In this document: positions 36,787-44,333 of the stretch, one piece after another
Layout: each line of letters starts with the position of its first letter
Position numbering within the stretch: the stretch's first letter is position 1
Source of the DNA: Aliiglaciecola sp. 3_MG-2023
GTDB taxonomy: Bacteria; Pseudomonadota; Gammaproteobacteria; Enterobacterales; Alteromonadaceae
Assembly (NCBI RefSeq): GCF_030548205.1
Contig: NZ_JAUORV010000008.1
Span: 85,792-149,791, forward strand
Length of the DNA: 64,000 nucleotides
Direction: 5' to 3'
Position numbers and translations under genes: made by a program
Notes under the pieces: model-generated
The model's input: the letters and a program-made list of their open reading frames with translations, nothing else
The model's database searches: none
Told to the model about the DNA's origin: nothing

Positions 36787-37095
36787 ATGATCGAAAAAAA
36801 ATTAAAAATGCTCTCTGAGTCGGGCATCGATTTATCGGGTCTAAAGCTTTTAGAATTTGAATTTGTTGTAGCTTCTAAAATCTGTTTAGATAAATTGTTT
36901 AAACAACTTAACGTGCAAGATGGCAGCGCAACTTTGATAAAAGGGAAATCACAAAGCGGTGGATATACTCTCAAGCTTAGAATGGAAATTTATTGCAATC
37001 CTAAACACATTAGTGAGTGGGTATGTTTTTTTGTGAATATCGGAAGTGAATTTAATGCTATTTTGGAAAACTGGCGGATTGTCGTCAAAACATAA
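36787..37095 (+). CDS. Hypothetical cassette protein 1
   Basis: 102 residues (MIEKKLKMLSESGIDLSG...), starting eight bases after the R' end of attC site 1, as usual for a cassette gene. It is a mixed alpha/beta soluble protein with no motif I recognise; it shows no signal peptide. A degenerate attC-like junction (ATGCG...CGCAT and GTTAGAG at 37135) follows. Confidence 0.6.
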   Translation: MIEKKLKMLSESGIDLSGLKLLEFEFVVASKICLDKLFKQLNVQDGSATLIKGKSQSGGYTLKLRMEIYCNPKHISEWVCFFVNIGSEFNAILENWRIVVKT

Positions 37096-37103
37096 AAATT
37101 AAT

Positions 37104-37141
37104 ATGCGGTTCTTTGGGTACGCATCATTTAACTGTTAGAG
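37104..37141 (+). repeat. Degenerate attC-like junction between cassettes 1 and 2
   Basis: A short stem ATGCG/CGCAT (37104-37125) and the R'-like GTTAGAG (37135-37141) stand just before the cassette 2 start. No matching R'' (CTCTAAC) is seen, so the site may be decayed. Confidence 0.35.
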
Positions 37142-37146
37142 TCCAT

Positions 37147-37902
37147 ATGCATTTATTCTTTTTTGAAGATAATGATCAACATCACCCAGTAGATGAGTCA
37201 GGCTTTAATAAGTTTGGTATTGTATTAAAAGAAAATATAGTTTGCTTCCTTAGCAAGAAAACAGTGGCTTATAGACCAATTAGCGAGCTTACCAGATTTC
37301 CGCACGAGTTTCGGCGTATAGAAACGGATATAAGCGAGCAAAGTATTGAAACCTTTTTTTTAGAAAATCACCAATCTCCAGATTTATTTCATCGCGGTTT
37401 CAGTGCAATACATAAAGGAGAATCTGATTATTTTAATAACCCTATAAAACTCCCAGTACTGGAAAGTAAAAGCTTACTTGAAAAGAATGACAAGTGGCCA
37501 ATTCTTTGCAACTCAATTCAAGCTGGAGATTGGTTATGTACTTTTCAATCAAAGAGTTTTATGAGCAAAATCATATCCGCTGTCGACACAGGACCTTGGA
37601 GTCATGTTGCAATATGCTCAGGTAACGACACAATAATAGAGGCTACCACAGAAGGTTGTGTTGAACGCCCCTTAACTGTTTACGAAGGCAAATATATTCA
37701 TGTTGGACTTTATAGAGGCAATTTAACTGAGCAAGAAAAGAACGAGAGCGTTCTTAGAGCGCGAAGCACAATAGGCAGCAAGTATAATTACAAAGGAGCT
37801 TTCATAGCTGGTATGCAAAAATTTCTAGATAAGCCACGATATGCTCCGACACCAGCAGACCTTATCATTTTTTCAAACGTTACATTGGTAACTTATGTGT
37901 AG
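37147..37902 (+). CDS. YiiX-like papain-fold hydrolase homologue (cassette 2)
   Basis: 251 residues. The second half resembles permuted NlpC/P60 (YiiX/YebB) enzymes: GDWLC near G127, then SHVAICSGNDTIIEATTEG with the histidine H153 (PWSHVA), a pattern used in amidase or peptidase active sites. The usual catalytic cysteine motif near the C-terminus (YCSELV type) is not found, so the protein may be truncated or inactive. The ATG at 37147 lies six bases after a GTTAGAG junction. The stop is 4 bp before attC site 3. Confidence 0.6.
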   Translation: MHLFFFEDNDQHHPVDESGFNKFGIVLKENIVCFLSKKTVAYRPISELTRFPHEFRRIETDISEQSIETFFLENHQSPDLFHRGFSAIHKGESDYFNNPIKLPVLESKSLLEKNDKWPILCNSIQAGDWLCTFQSKSFMSKIISAVDTGPWSHVAICSGNDTIIEATTEGCVERPLTVYEGKYIHVGLYRGNLTEQEKNESVLRARSTIGSKYNYKGAFIAGMQKFLDKPRYAPTPADLIIFSNVTLVTYV

Positions 37903-37905
37903 AGA

Positions 37906-37968
37906 CTCTAACAAACAAATAATGGCAGACGCGCAAACAGCGCGCGCCGCATATTCGAAGCGTTAGTT
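37906..37968 (+). repeat. attC site between cassettes 2 and 3
   Basis: R'' CTCTAAC (37906-37912) and R' GTTAGTT (37962-37968) pair over CTAAC/GTTAG; inner boxes AATAATGGC and GCCGCATATT pair with one offset base; the centre has GACGCGC / GCGCGC arms. Size 63 bp, with cassette genes ending and starting within a few bases. Confidence 0.75.
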
Positions 37969-37977
37969 CCCTTTATG

Positions 37978-38439
37978 ATGTTTTTAATACCATATAATGA
38001 ATTCACTGTAAAAACAGATAGAACAGCCCTAGATGTTTTGTCAGATATTAATAATCGAACGTCTAAATTTGGTGCGACCTTTTTAGGTTTTGAACCAGTA
38101 AGAGAGTTTAGAGGTGTAGTTACGGAAAATAGTTTTAAGATAGAAAAACGATTGGATTATCACAATAGTTTCAATCCACAAATTGAAGGTCATATAAAAG
38201 AATCTGAAGGAATCACAACTCTATCTGTTGTCTTGAGACTAAAAGAATTAGTTGAAGCATTTCTATTTTGTTGGATAGCAGTCTTAACAATTGTTTGCAT
38301 CGGACTGTACTTAGCAAATTCATTCCAATTCGAATTGATAGGATTCCTTTTGTTTGCGCCTTTAATTGCTGTGTTAGGTTTTTCTAGAGAAGCTTCTAAA
38401 GTTAAAGCTAGACTGATTGAGTTGGTAGAAAGTAGCTAA
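37978..38439 (+). CDS. Hypothetical membrane protein (cassette 3)
   Basis: About 153 residues, starting at one of two tandem ATGs (37975 or 37978) ten bases after an attC R' end. Two hydrophobic segments near the C-terminus (FLFCWIAVLTIVCIGLYLA and FELIGFLLFAPLIAVLG) follow a soluble N-terminal half. No known family is recognised. It has no clear ribosome site, which is common for cassette genes. Confidence 0.6.
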   Translation: MFLIPYNEFTVKTDRTALDVLSDINNRTSKFGATFLGFEPVREFRGVVTENSFKIEKRLDYHNSFNPQIEGHIKESEGITTLSVVLRLKELVEAFLFCWIAVLTIVCIGLYLANSFQFELIGFLLFAPLIAVLGFSREASKVKARLIELVESS

Positions 38440-38684
38440 CACATATGAATCTTCTTCCGTCAAATAAACAACAGGACCTTTTTTAGCTGCCGCTTGGCAG
38501 CTAAGTTGTATTCATCAATCAGCCAAACAATCTACTTCGCTCTGTCATCGCGGCCGTTAAAATTGTTTATGGCAAACACATATAGAGGCTCTCTTATTGT
38601 GATCTAATCACTGCCTAACTCTGTCATTCCTTTTGTTGGTCAGGGGCACTAGACATTCATCGGTTAACTTTACGAAGGCGCTAT
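38440..38684. other. Region after the cassette array
   Basis: About 245 bp with no gene. It holds a perfect 9-bp dyad TTAGCTGCC-GCTT-GGCAGCTAA (38483-38504). It is not a terminator by T run and does not show attC boxes. Confidence 0.4.
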
Positions 38685-38885
38685 TCAAGTCAGATACAAC
38701 ACAACCCCTGATAAATGAACGGGTGCCGCCTGAGCTATTCGCGAGTGCAAATACGAGGTGAATGGCATCAATATGGATTTCTGGTTACCACGTTCTTTGT
38801 ACTCTGGTTCATCAATATTCATATTGTTGAAACGCTTCACTGTATTTCTAGAAATCCCTAATTCTCTTGCTATCTTCCTTTGTGA
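38685..38885 (-). pseudogene. IS21-family transposase (IstA) remnant
   Basis: The minus frame reads SQRKIARELGISRNTVKRF and then ...MPFTSYLHSRIAQAAPVHLSG, matching the N-terminal helix-turn-helix and start of the core of IstA. It is only about 66 codons between stops, with the beginning and the rest of the transposase missing, so it is a dead fragment. Confidence 0.65.
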
Positions 38886-39127
38886 TCATGGGCGCCCCTC
38901 AAAGGACACCTAGTTTGGTACAAATGGATCAGAATTCAATTGATCAAGTGGCTCAGTTCTACATTGTGGTTAACACGAAAAGAAAAATACCCCAATAGCG
39001 CTCAAGGAAAATTGAATAATTTGACTATTCGGGGCAAAGTAGTGAGTATTAAAAATTACTGCATATTGTGGAAAGACACGATTGAAATAAAACGGGGCGG
39101 AACTAATAAAAATATAGTTTACCTGTT

Positions 39128-39151
39128 AAAAAACGCTCTAAAAGAGCGTTT
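39128..39151 (-). terminator. Terminator of the small membrane gene at 39167
   Basis: Minus strand AAACGCTCT-TTT-AGAGCGTTT followed by more T; 16 bp past the stop codon. Confidence 0.85.
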
Positions 39152-39166
39152 AAAGTAACCGAGTTA

Positions 39167-39394
39167 TCAGTTTTTGCATTCCAAATACATTATTTTGAAC
39201 ACAATTTCGAATATCATACCGACCAACGCCAAAGCTAACATCTGATATTCTGACAATGGAAAGCCATCCCTTAGCTGGACTCCAAAAATCACATTTAAAA
39301 CAAATAGTGCAACCATCGTCATTTTTAACACGCTAAAAAGAGCACTTGAAAATAGTAGCAATGGTTTAACGTAAGTTTCTCGTGTTGTTTTCAT
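39167..39394 (-). CDS. Small two-helix membrane protein
   Basis: 75 residues with two hydrophobic segments (LFSSALFSVLKMTMVALFVL and MLALALVGMIFEIVFKIMYL). A strong AGGAG site stands eight bases before the ATG and a good terminator follows, so it is a genuine single-gene unit. No family recognised. Confidence 0.7.
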   Translation of the reverse strand: MKTTRETYVKPLLLFSSALFSVLKMTMVALFVLNVIFGVQLRDGFPLSEYQMLALALVGMIFEIVFKIMYLECKN

Positions 39395-39809
39395 GCAGTT
39401 TTCTCCTATTTTGACCTCTGCATAAATAACTAGGTTTACCTATAGAAAATTTTGAGTACTTGAATGGACTTCTTTTTCTTATTTAATAAACTTACAACGC
39501 AACTACCGGCTTTCTGTATGGGTAATAAATTAACATGAATAAAATTTATCCCTCCCTCACAAATCTCCCACTCGTGTGACTAAATACACATAACGGGACG
39601 CAACCAACTGCGCTCGGTTAGTCGACACACTTATAATGGCTTATTCGATGTCCTACCATTGAGAAAATGTTTAGTGAGTGAATGAAAGTAGGAATAATTC
39701 ACTGGCGGTGGAACCAACAAAAATGTTTGTGAAGCCACATGTCGGCCCCGTGAGGCGCCATCCTCATGGAATAAGTCGGGCACGCAGTTAAAGCGTGCCC
39801 GATTTGCTT
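39395..39809. other. Intergenic region between two minus-strand genes
   Basis: 415 bp without a gene. It contains CATAACGGGACGCA facing TGCGCTCGGTTAG (39588-39620), faintly attC-like, and a strong hairpin CGGGCACGC/GCGTGCCCG (39777-39801) just past the stop of the gene at 39810, which may end that transcript. Confidence 0.4.
39777..39801. terminator. Hairpin after the 39810 gene
   Basis: CGGGCACGC / GCGTGCCCG, 9-bp GC-rich stem with a seven-base loop; the T-rich side is on the plus strand (ATTTGCTTTT), so it may work in both directions weakly. Confidence 0.55.
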
Positions 39810-40712
39810 TTAATAGAAAATCTTTGTGAGCTCATCACAATACTTAGTTCGAAAGATAATGGAGCGTCTAAGCAGATCTGCATCGGCTTGTGTCAAAATC
39901 GGCTGTCTGGTTTTCTTATCTTTTATCTGAGGTAACTCAACGAATAACTGCTCATGCAGTCGCTTGATGTCCGCAAAGATGTCTTCGGACTGGGTAACTA
40001 AAAATACCTTGTCGTAGATACCGGCGCGGAGTGCGGCTACATATTTACGTAAAATGGTGCTTCTCTGGGCCTTATTTTTAAACGAGTTTTCGACCTCTAA
40101 GGCGATAGTGGAGGTACCTGTGTCGGTGACTTCTAATAGCAGTCCATCCACGATGCGCGAGTCGGTATTTTTAAACAGTCGTTTACATTCTTTTTCTGTC
40201 ACCATACCTCTGTAAGCATAGTAGCCCTGGTCGTGGCGTGCTGCTTCGCGCATCATCGTGAGCAAAACATGGGAGTTCATGAGGTCGTGCATCACGGTGT
40301 TTAAGTTCACACCCCGCTCGGGAGGGGTAATGCGACGAAAATACACCGGTATACCCGTTAACTCTTCCGCATATTTAGCGCCACTGGCGTCACAAATATA
40401 AATACAACCGTCAACTGAACGATGCGTGTTAACCATGATTAATAAACCTTGCTTTACAAGCTTGTTTAAATGCTCCAATGCTTGTCGATGTGAAATACGA
40501 TAAAGGTGACTCACAACAGACGGCGAGGTTAATCCAAACCGTGCCACAATGAGCGTGGTCATCGCTTGCCTGGCCCGCCCAATCTCATTGTTTGATTGCA
40601 TTGGCTGATAGCGCATATCGATATTAAAGTAGCGGCCCATGGCGGTAAGCCAGTAGGTTTTGTTGTTGGTATCATTTTGGGTATGCCCTTTTGGGGTGTT
40701 TATCGTATTCAT
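39810..40712 (-). CDS. Winged-helix plus PD-(D/E)xK-like protein (Replication-relaxation-like)
   Basis: 300 residues. Residues about 45-110 look like a winged helix (ARFGLTSPSVVSHLYRISHRQALEHL with a wing after it). Residues about 185-225 carry RIVDGLLLEV...IALEVENSFKN, giving D189 then E206-x-E208, the pattern of the PD-(D/E)xK nuclease core. The arrangement resembles the Replication-relaxation family of plasmids and integrative elements. It may act in element replication or transfer. A good AAAGGAT site precedes the ATG. Its neighbours are the inverted-repeat region and the 41.6-43.4 kb block. Confidence 0.55.
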   Translation of the reverse strand: MNTINTPKGHTQNDTNNKTYWLTAMGRYFNIDMRYQPMQSNNEIGRARQAMTTLIVARFGLTSPSVVSHLYRISHRQALEHLNKLVKQGLLIMVNTHRSVDGCIYICDASGAKYAEELTGIPVYFRRITPPERGVNLNTVMHDLMNSHVLLTMMREAARHDQGYYAYRGMVTEKECKRLFKNTDSRIVDGLLLEVTDTGTSTIALEVENSFKNKAQRSTILRKYVAALRAGIYDKVFLVTQSEDIFADIKRLHEQLFVELPQIKDKKTRQPILTQADADLLRRSIIFRTKYCDELTKIFY

Positions 40713-41383
40713 GCTTATCCTTTGTTTGATTATTAATGGTTAATCAAACATAGGTATACGAAGGGCAAAATTGACGCCCATTGACATCAGGCTGTCTGTC
40801 GTTTTTCATCTCGTGATGCTGTGCCAGCGCTCACGACACGAATAACGTCACAAAATCACAAGCGATAAACACTCTAGAGCGTCATACAGCGTGCTTCGCA
40901 TACTGCATGAATGCCTTGAAACGCCAGCCCACTCTGATATTACATCCGTAATGAGTGGGCTTTACGCTCGTTCCTCGCTAGCGTCTCAAGTCAAACTGGC
41001 CCTGTCCTCGCGCTGCTCGTACTGAAGGCAAATACGCCATGCGGCAAAGACGTTTTTCAAACTGTCTTTTTCAGCTAGCGCTGACGCCATTTTTCTGTCA
41101 AAAAAATGTGGGGTTGCCTGTCTGTTGTGCCAACATCCAAGCCAATTTTTGCTGATGCAAAAACGTATTTTCCTTCAGTCCGAACACTTTCGGACAGGGC
41201 CAGGCTACGCACGCCACAAACCTTGTTTGCTGCTTGCTTCGCTGTTTATTGGTTTGCGTTGCAAACGCCTTTTGGCAGCTTGTCATGCTGACAAGTGCAA
41301 GCTGCTTATCAGCAAAAAAACAAAGCATAATCTGTTTTTTTTGAAGTTGGACAAAGATGTTAAATTGACGCTCGCTTTGACAC
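40713..41383. other. Non-coding region with multiple hairpins
   Basis: About 670 bp with no supported gene. Hairpins include AGCCCACTC...GAGTGGGCT with an inner ATTAC/GTAAT stem (40926-40961), GTCCGAA/TTCGGAC (41178-41195), and the nested GCAGCTTG...CAAGCTGC with CTTGTC/GACAAG (about 41275-41304). Such density is usual for origins of replication or transfer, but I cannot name the function. Confidence 0.45.
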
Positions 41384-41420
41384 TAAAGCAGCAGACATTA
41401 GGCCAATGTCTGCTGCTTTA
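41384..41420. repeat. 16-bp perfect inverted repeat
   Basis: TAAAGCAGCAGACATT and AATGTCTGCTGCTTTA, exact complements around the loop AGGCC. No T run follows on either strand, so it is not an ordinary terminator. Confidence 0.75.
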
Positions 41421-41434
41421 AAAAGCCAGTACAA

Positions 41435-41552
41435 ATCAGCCGTCCATGTTCGATTGCTGTAAACCAAACCCTTTTAAACGGCTGATATGCCCGACGATTC
41501 ACTTATAGGAGAAATCCCAATATGATTTGATGTAGATAGCAATCGAACATGG
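41435..41552 (+). repeat. Interlocking long inverted repeats
   Basis: Arm pair 1: ATCAGCCGT (41435-41443) with ACGGCTGAT (41478-41486). Arm pair 2: CCATGTTCGATTGCT (41444-41458) with AGCAATCGAACATGG (41538-41552), 15 bp perfect over a 79-base spacer. The pairs cross, so a transcript would form a pseudoknot or switch between two folds. The spacer holds a GGAG followed by ATG ATT TGA. Confidence 0.65.
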
Positions 41553-41570
41553 AACTCCCTTTACGGGGAA

Positions 41571-41612
41571 GCAAAGTGCTGCCAAACTGAGTTTGGTCGG
41601 CGCTTTGTTTTT
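41571..41612 (+). terminator. Plus-strand terminator ending the inverted-repeat region
   Basis: An outer stem CAAAGTGC/GCGCTTTG and inner stem CCAAAC/GTTTGG, then TTTTT. As no plus-strand gene lies before it, it suggests a plus-strand RNA is made across 41384-41612. Confidence 0.65.
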
Positions 41613-41622
41613 GCTTACACCT

Positions 41623-42228
41623 TTACCAGTCATCATCGAATGAACTGAAGCTTGAATCATCCCAAAGATTGTTGTCGTCGAAAGTATCAGAGATTGAATC
41701 AAACCCGATATCATCAATGTGATTATCCGAACTTGAATCATGCAAGTCTGTACCATAGGGATTACCACTGGTATCCACTCCGCCGATACCACCAATCATA
41801 AATTCACCGGTCGCAGGATTAACTGTTGTTTCTTCAAAGGATGATGCCATGTCAGATAGTATTAGGTCGTCGCCAGCAAATAAAATGCTTGATGCTGTCA
41901 CAGTAGTCATATCCTGAAACATTTGTGAGCTAGAGTAACCATCACTTCGGGACGCTTTAAAGCGACGTTGTTTTCGGACTGCTACATTTTCCAAACATTG
42001 CCTACGTTTTTCTTTTCGTAAATTTTCATAAAACATCGCAGGAGAAATATAAGGTACAGGTTTAACCTCCCGTATTTTGGGTGGATCTTCAAACGTTATC
42101 ATTGCGTAGAAGAAAAAAATAAACGCCCCCAAAAACACATGAAATCCAATCGTTACAATATCGTGCATAATTAAAGCGAAGGAGACAATAAGTACGATAA
42201 TCGACGCGATGACTTTTATCTTATTCAT
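41623..42228 (-). CDS. Hypothetical membrane protein, acidic C-terminus (element block)
   Basis: About 201 residues with two N-terminal hydrophobic segments (VIASIIVLIVSFALIM and VFLGAFIFFFYAM), a basic middle stretch (RKEKRRQCLENVAVRKQRRFK) and a very acidic, Ser/Asp-rich tail with PATGEFMIGGIGGVD. Of three tandem ATGs, the third (42228) is best placed six bases after AAGGA. That ribosome site is inside the end of the upstream gene, so translation is coupled. It is the last gene of the minus-strand block; no family recognised. Confidence 0.6.
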   Translation of the reverse strand: MNKIKVIASIIVLIVSFALIMHDIVTIGFHVFLGAFIFFFYAMITFEDPPKIREVKPVPYISPAMFYENLRKEKRRQCLENVAVRKQRRFKASRSDGYSSSQMFQDMTTVTASSILFAGDDLILSDMASSFEETTVNPATGEFMIGGIGGVDTSGNPYGTDLHDSSSDNHIDDIGFDSISDTFDDNNLWDDSSFSSFDDDW

Positions 42229-42826
42229 CATCATTCCTTTTTATTTCTATGCTGTTCAGCGGTTGACAGAAGGTATTAGGTAATCGTTTTCCATTGCGCT
42301 TTTTGATTTGCTGAGGAAGTAGAAGATTTATTAAATTAGAGTTATTTAGTTGTCGAAACAGCTCAGATTTAAATCGGCTTTTATCTTTACTTTCTGTTTC
42401 ACCGCCAAGGTAACCACCTAGCACTTTGTGGTGTGGATTCATTTCTAACTTCAGCGCGATTTCATCCGCGTCATTTCCCAGGAGCAGTCGAAGCTTGCTG
42501 CTATCACAGTGCTGTTTGTAAAATTGGTATGCTTGAAAGTCGTTTTTGAAATCAATATCTAGTTTGCCTGTCAGCAATGTGGCTAATTTAGCTGCCTTAA
42601 TTAACCCCAAAGGCTTTGCATTACTGCGATGATGGGGGACATCCGTAGATAACCACGATATGAGATAGACGGTCTCTTTAATTGGCAAGTACAAAGTGGC
42701 TATGCATTCGGCTTTGTCCTTTTCTGCGTAGTGAATAGCCACTTTAATTCGTTTCCGACCCAGCGAGTCAGGATACTTGGTTGCGGGTAGATGCACAGTG
42801 ATAGCGTGAATAGATAAATCATTCAT
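42221..42826 (-). CDS. Hypothetical protein (element block)
   Basis: 201 residues, soluble, basic C-terminus (QQIKKRNGKRLPN). There is no motif I recognise. AGGAGG before the ATG and 4-bp overlap with the upstream stop show a compact operon. It overlaps the next gene's start by 8 bp. Confidence 0.6.
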   Translation of the reverse strand: MNDLSIHAITVHLPATKYPDSLGRKRIKVAIHYAEKDKAECIATLYLPIKETVYLISWLSTDVPHHRSNAKPLGLIKAAKLATLLTGKLDIDFKNDFQAYQFYKQHCDSSKLRLLLGNDADEIALKLEMNPHHKVLGGYLGGETESKDKSRFKSELFRQLNNSNLINLLLPQQIKKRNGKRLPNTFCQPLNSIEIKRNDDE

Positions 42827-43443
42827 GCGCGACCTCCTGAGCTATTTAGCAAACAAAAAGTTGGGGAGCGCCATAATTCAGTATCGTGTAACAGCCGCAA
42901 TACTTCCCAGCCGGATAATACAAATATATCGTGACTCTTCGATAATGAGCGATGTTGATTTGCAACACCGCCTAGGCTGATATAAATCGCGGCATCACAA
43001 TTTTGCTCCTCTCGTGTTTCACCCAGCTCTACTATGGAGTGTTGTTGCCAAGTTTCATCATTTGTCCCTGTTAATTTTGTTGGGTTTGCTATCCACAAAA
43101 TAGCCCTAGCACCGCTTCTTGATATGAGGTGGTTTCGTTCACAAAGTGACGTAACCTTGTAACCGATTTGTGCTATAGCTTGGAGTATTAACGCTCTAAA
43201 ATCTGCTCCTGCTAGCATAGCGGTGATCAGCGCTGATTGTTCTTGCCACAACGCGCGTTGTATTGTTCCTTCAGAGCAATTTTCATTGTTGAGATATCGT
43301 GCGTGTTGGTTGATATTGGCGCGTTTAGATAAATCAATCAGTGGTTTTGTCACCCGTAGAAAGGGTGAGTAAGCGTTTAGAGCAGGGCGGTTATGTGTAA
43401 ATAACGATTGAATAAAGGTAGTAATGTGTTGTGTGCCTAACAT
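42823..43443 (-). CDS. Hypothetical protein (element block)
   Basis: 206 residues with an AAGGAA site. The middle (TSLCERNHLISRSGARAILWIANP, read in parts) and the later DAAIYISLGG suggest an alpha/beta fold, but no family is recognised. It is the first of three overlapping genes (43443 to 41623), probably one transcript, of the type found in integrative elements. Confidence 0.6.
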   Translation of the reverse strand: MLGTQHITTFIQSLFTHNRPALNAYSPFLRVTKPLIDLSKRANINQHARYLNNENCSEGTIQRALWQEQSALITAMLAGADFRALILQAIAQIGYKVTSLCERNHLISRSGARAILWIANPTKLTGTNDETWQQHSIVELGETREEQNCDAAIYISLGGVANQHRSLSKSHDIFVLSGWEVLRLLHDTELWRSPTFCLLNSSGGRA

Positions 43444-43586
43444 GTCGTTTCCTTGTTAATTTCTTGGAGGCACATAAGTACATTAATGAAATAAAACGCG
43501 ATTGCAAAGATTTTATTTAATCAATTTTGCCCGATAAAAAGATCGTAAGAATCGGATGTTTAATCTCGCAGATTAGTTAAATAGGG

Positions 43587-43823
43587 CTAATTTTTATCGG
43601 GAATTAACGCTACCAAATCATCTGGTCGCCAGTGATGATTAAGCAGCGTCACAATAGCAATTAACATTGTTGGACAAAAGAAACCGCGTTCACGACGCAG
43701 CAGTTTTATGCTTTTTTCAATGTTTGACAATTGCTCGCTATCAAACTCAGAAAGCTCAAACCCGTGAAGTACAAGTAGCTTTTCTACTTCCCTAAATCTC
43801 GGGTACTGCAAAATATTACTCAT
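43587..43823 (-). CDS. Small hypothetical protein upstream of the element block
   Basis: 78 residues from the ATG at 43823 (AAGGA five bases upstream; an in-frame GTG lies 5 codons earlier). It is helical with a short hydrophobic stretch (FCPTMLIAIVTLLNHHW). It is 143 bp upstream of the three-gene block on the same strand. No family recognised. Confidence 0.6.
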   Translation of the reverse strand: MSNILQYPRFREVEKLLVLHGFELSEFDSEQLSNIEKSIKLLRRERGFFCPTMLIAIVTLLNHHWRPDDLVALIPDKN

Positions 43824-43977
43824 GCCAATCCTTTTCACTTTTCACTATTTATTAAGAGACTAATGCTTCAATGGGAAATGGGGGATTTTGGAAGTTTCCA
43901 AAACCTGTTTTAAGTCTGTTGCTATGTAATAGTTAACGTTAGGAAAATCTATAAAGTAATTAAAAAGGAAGGGCAAG

Positions 43978-44091
43978 ATGACAGCATCAAAAAATAAACT
44001 AAGTAGTTTTTTTGCAGGAGCAATATTGGCACTATATTTATCGATGAAAAGACAAGTTCATTTATCCCATTTTTTTGCGGGAAAATTCTAA
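43978..44091 (+). CDS. Tiny hydrophobic protein 1
   Basis: 37 residues starting MTASKNKLSSFFAG. A strong AAGGAAGGG site is six bases upstream. The peptide holds the repeated motif S-x-FFAG at both ends (SSFFAGAI and SHFFAGKF) around a hydrophobic middle. Unknown; too small to judge by homology. Confidence 0.5.
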   Translation: MTASKNKLSSFFAGAILALYLSMKRQVHLSHFFAGKF

Positions 44092-44116
44092 TTATTTACA
44101 ACGAGGAAAAGCACAA

Positions 44117-44197
44117 ATGGATATTTTGGTTTTTTTAGTGCCCATGGCGATTATGGTTGGTGGCGCGGTTTGGGTCGCTAGATGCAAGAAAAAATGA
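44117..44197 (+). CDS. Tiny single-helix membrane peptide 2
   Basis: 26 residues: a hydrophobic helix (ILVFLVPMAIMVGGAVWVA) ending in a basic CKKK tail. GAGGAAAA lies nine bases before the ATG. It has the form of small membrane toxins or regulators, but no partner is seen. Confidence 0.45.
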   Translation: MDILVFLVPMAIMVGGAVWVARCKKK

Positions 44198-44333
44198 TTT
44201 TTTAGTCTGTTCTTTTCTAAATTTATATATTAATAGCCTAGTTTGCTTCTTTGTTTAAATTGATTCCGAAATGGCATACTCTATATTGCAGCGCAAATGT
44301 AGTTGAATCATATATCGAGTAGGAAGAAGTAAA

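Larger units (their letters stand above)
43824..44333. other. Divergent region with two tiny genes
   Basis: 510 bp between the minus block and the HEPN gene. It holds the small frames at 43978 and 44117, and a presumed promoter for the HEPN gene in the AT-rich stretch 44210-44320. Confidence 0.4.

Noticed and set aside
38940..39158. A 72-codon plus-strand frame starting at TTG.
   Set aside because: No ribosome site; its end lies on the minus-strand terminator of the gene at 39167 and the peptide shows no domain. It may be a decayed gene piece but cannot be supported.
39588..39620. A possible further attC site (CATAACGGGACGCA...TGCGCTCGGTTAG).
   Set aside because: The arms pair over 9 of 12 positions but no cassette gene or L-box layout goes with it.
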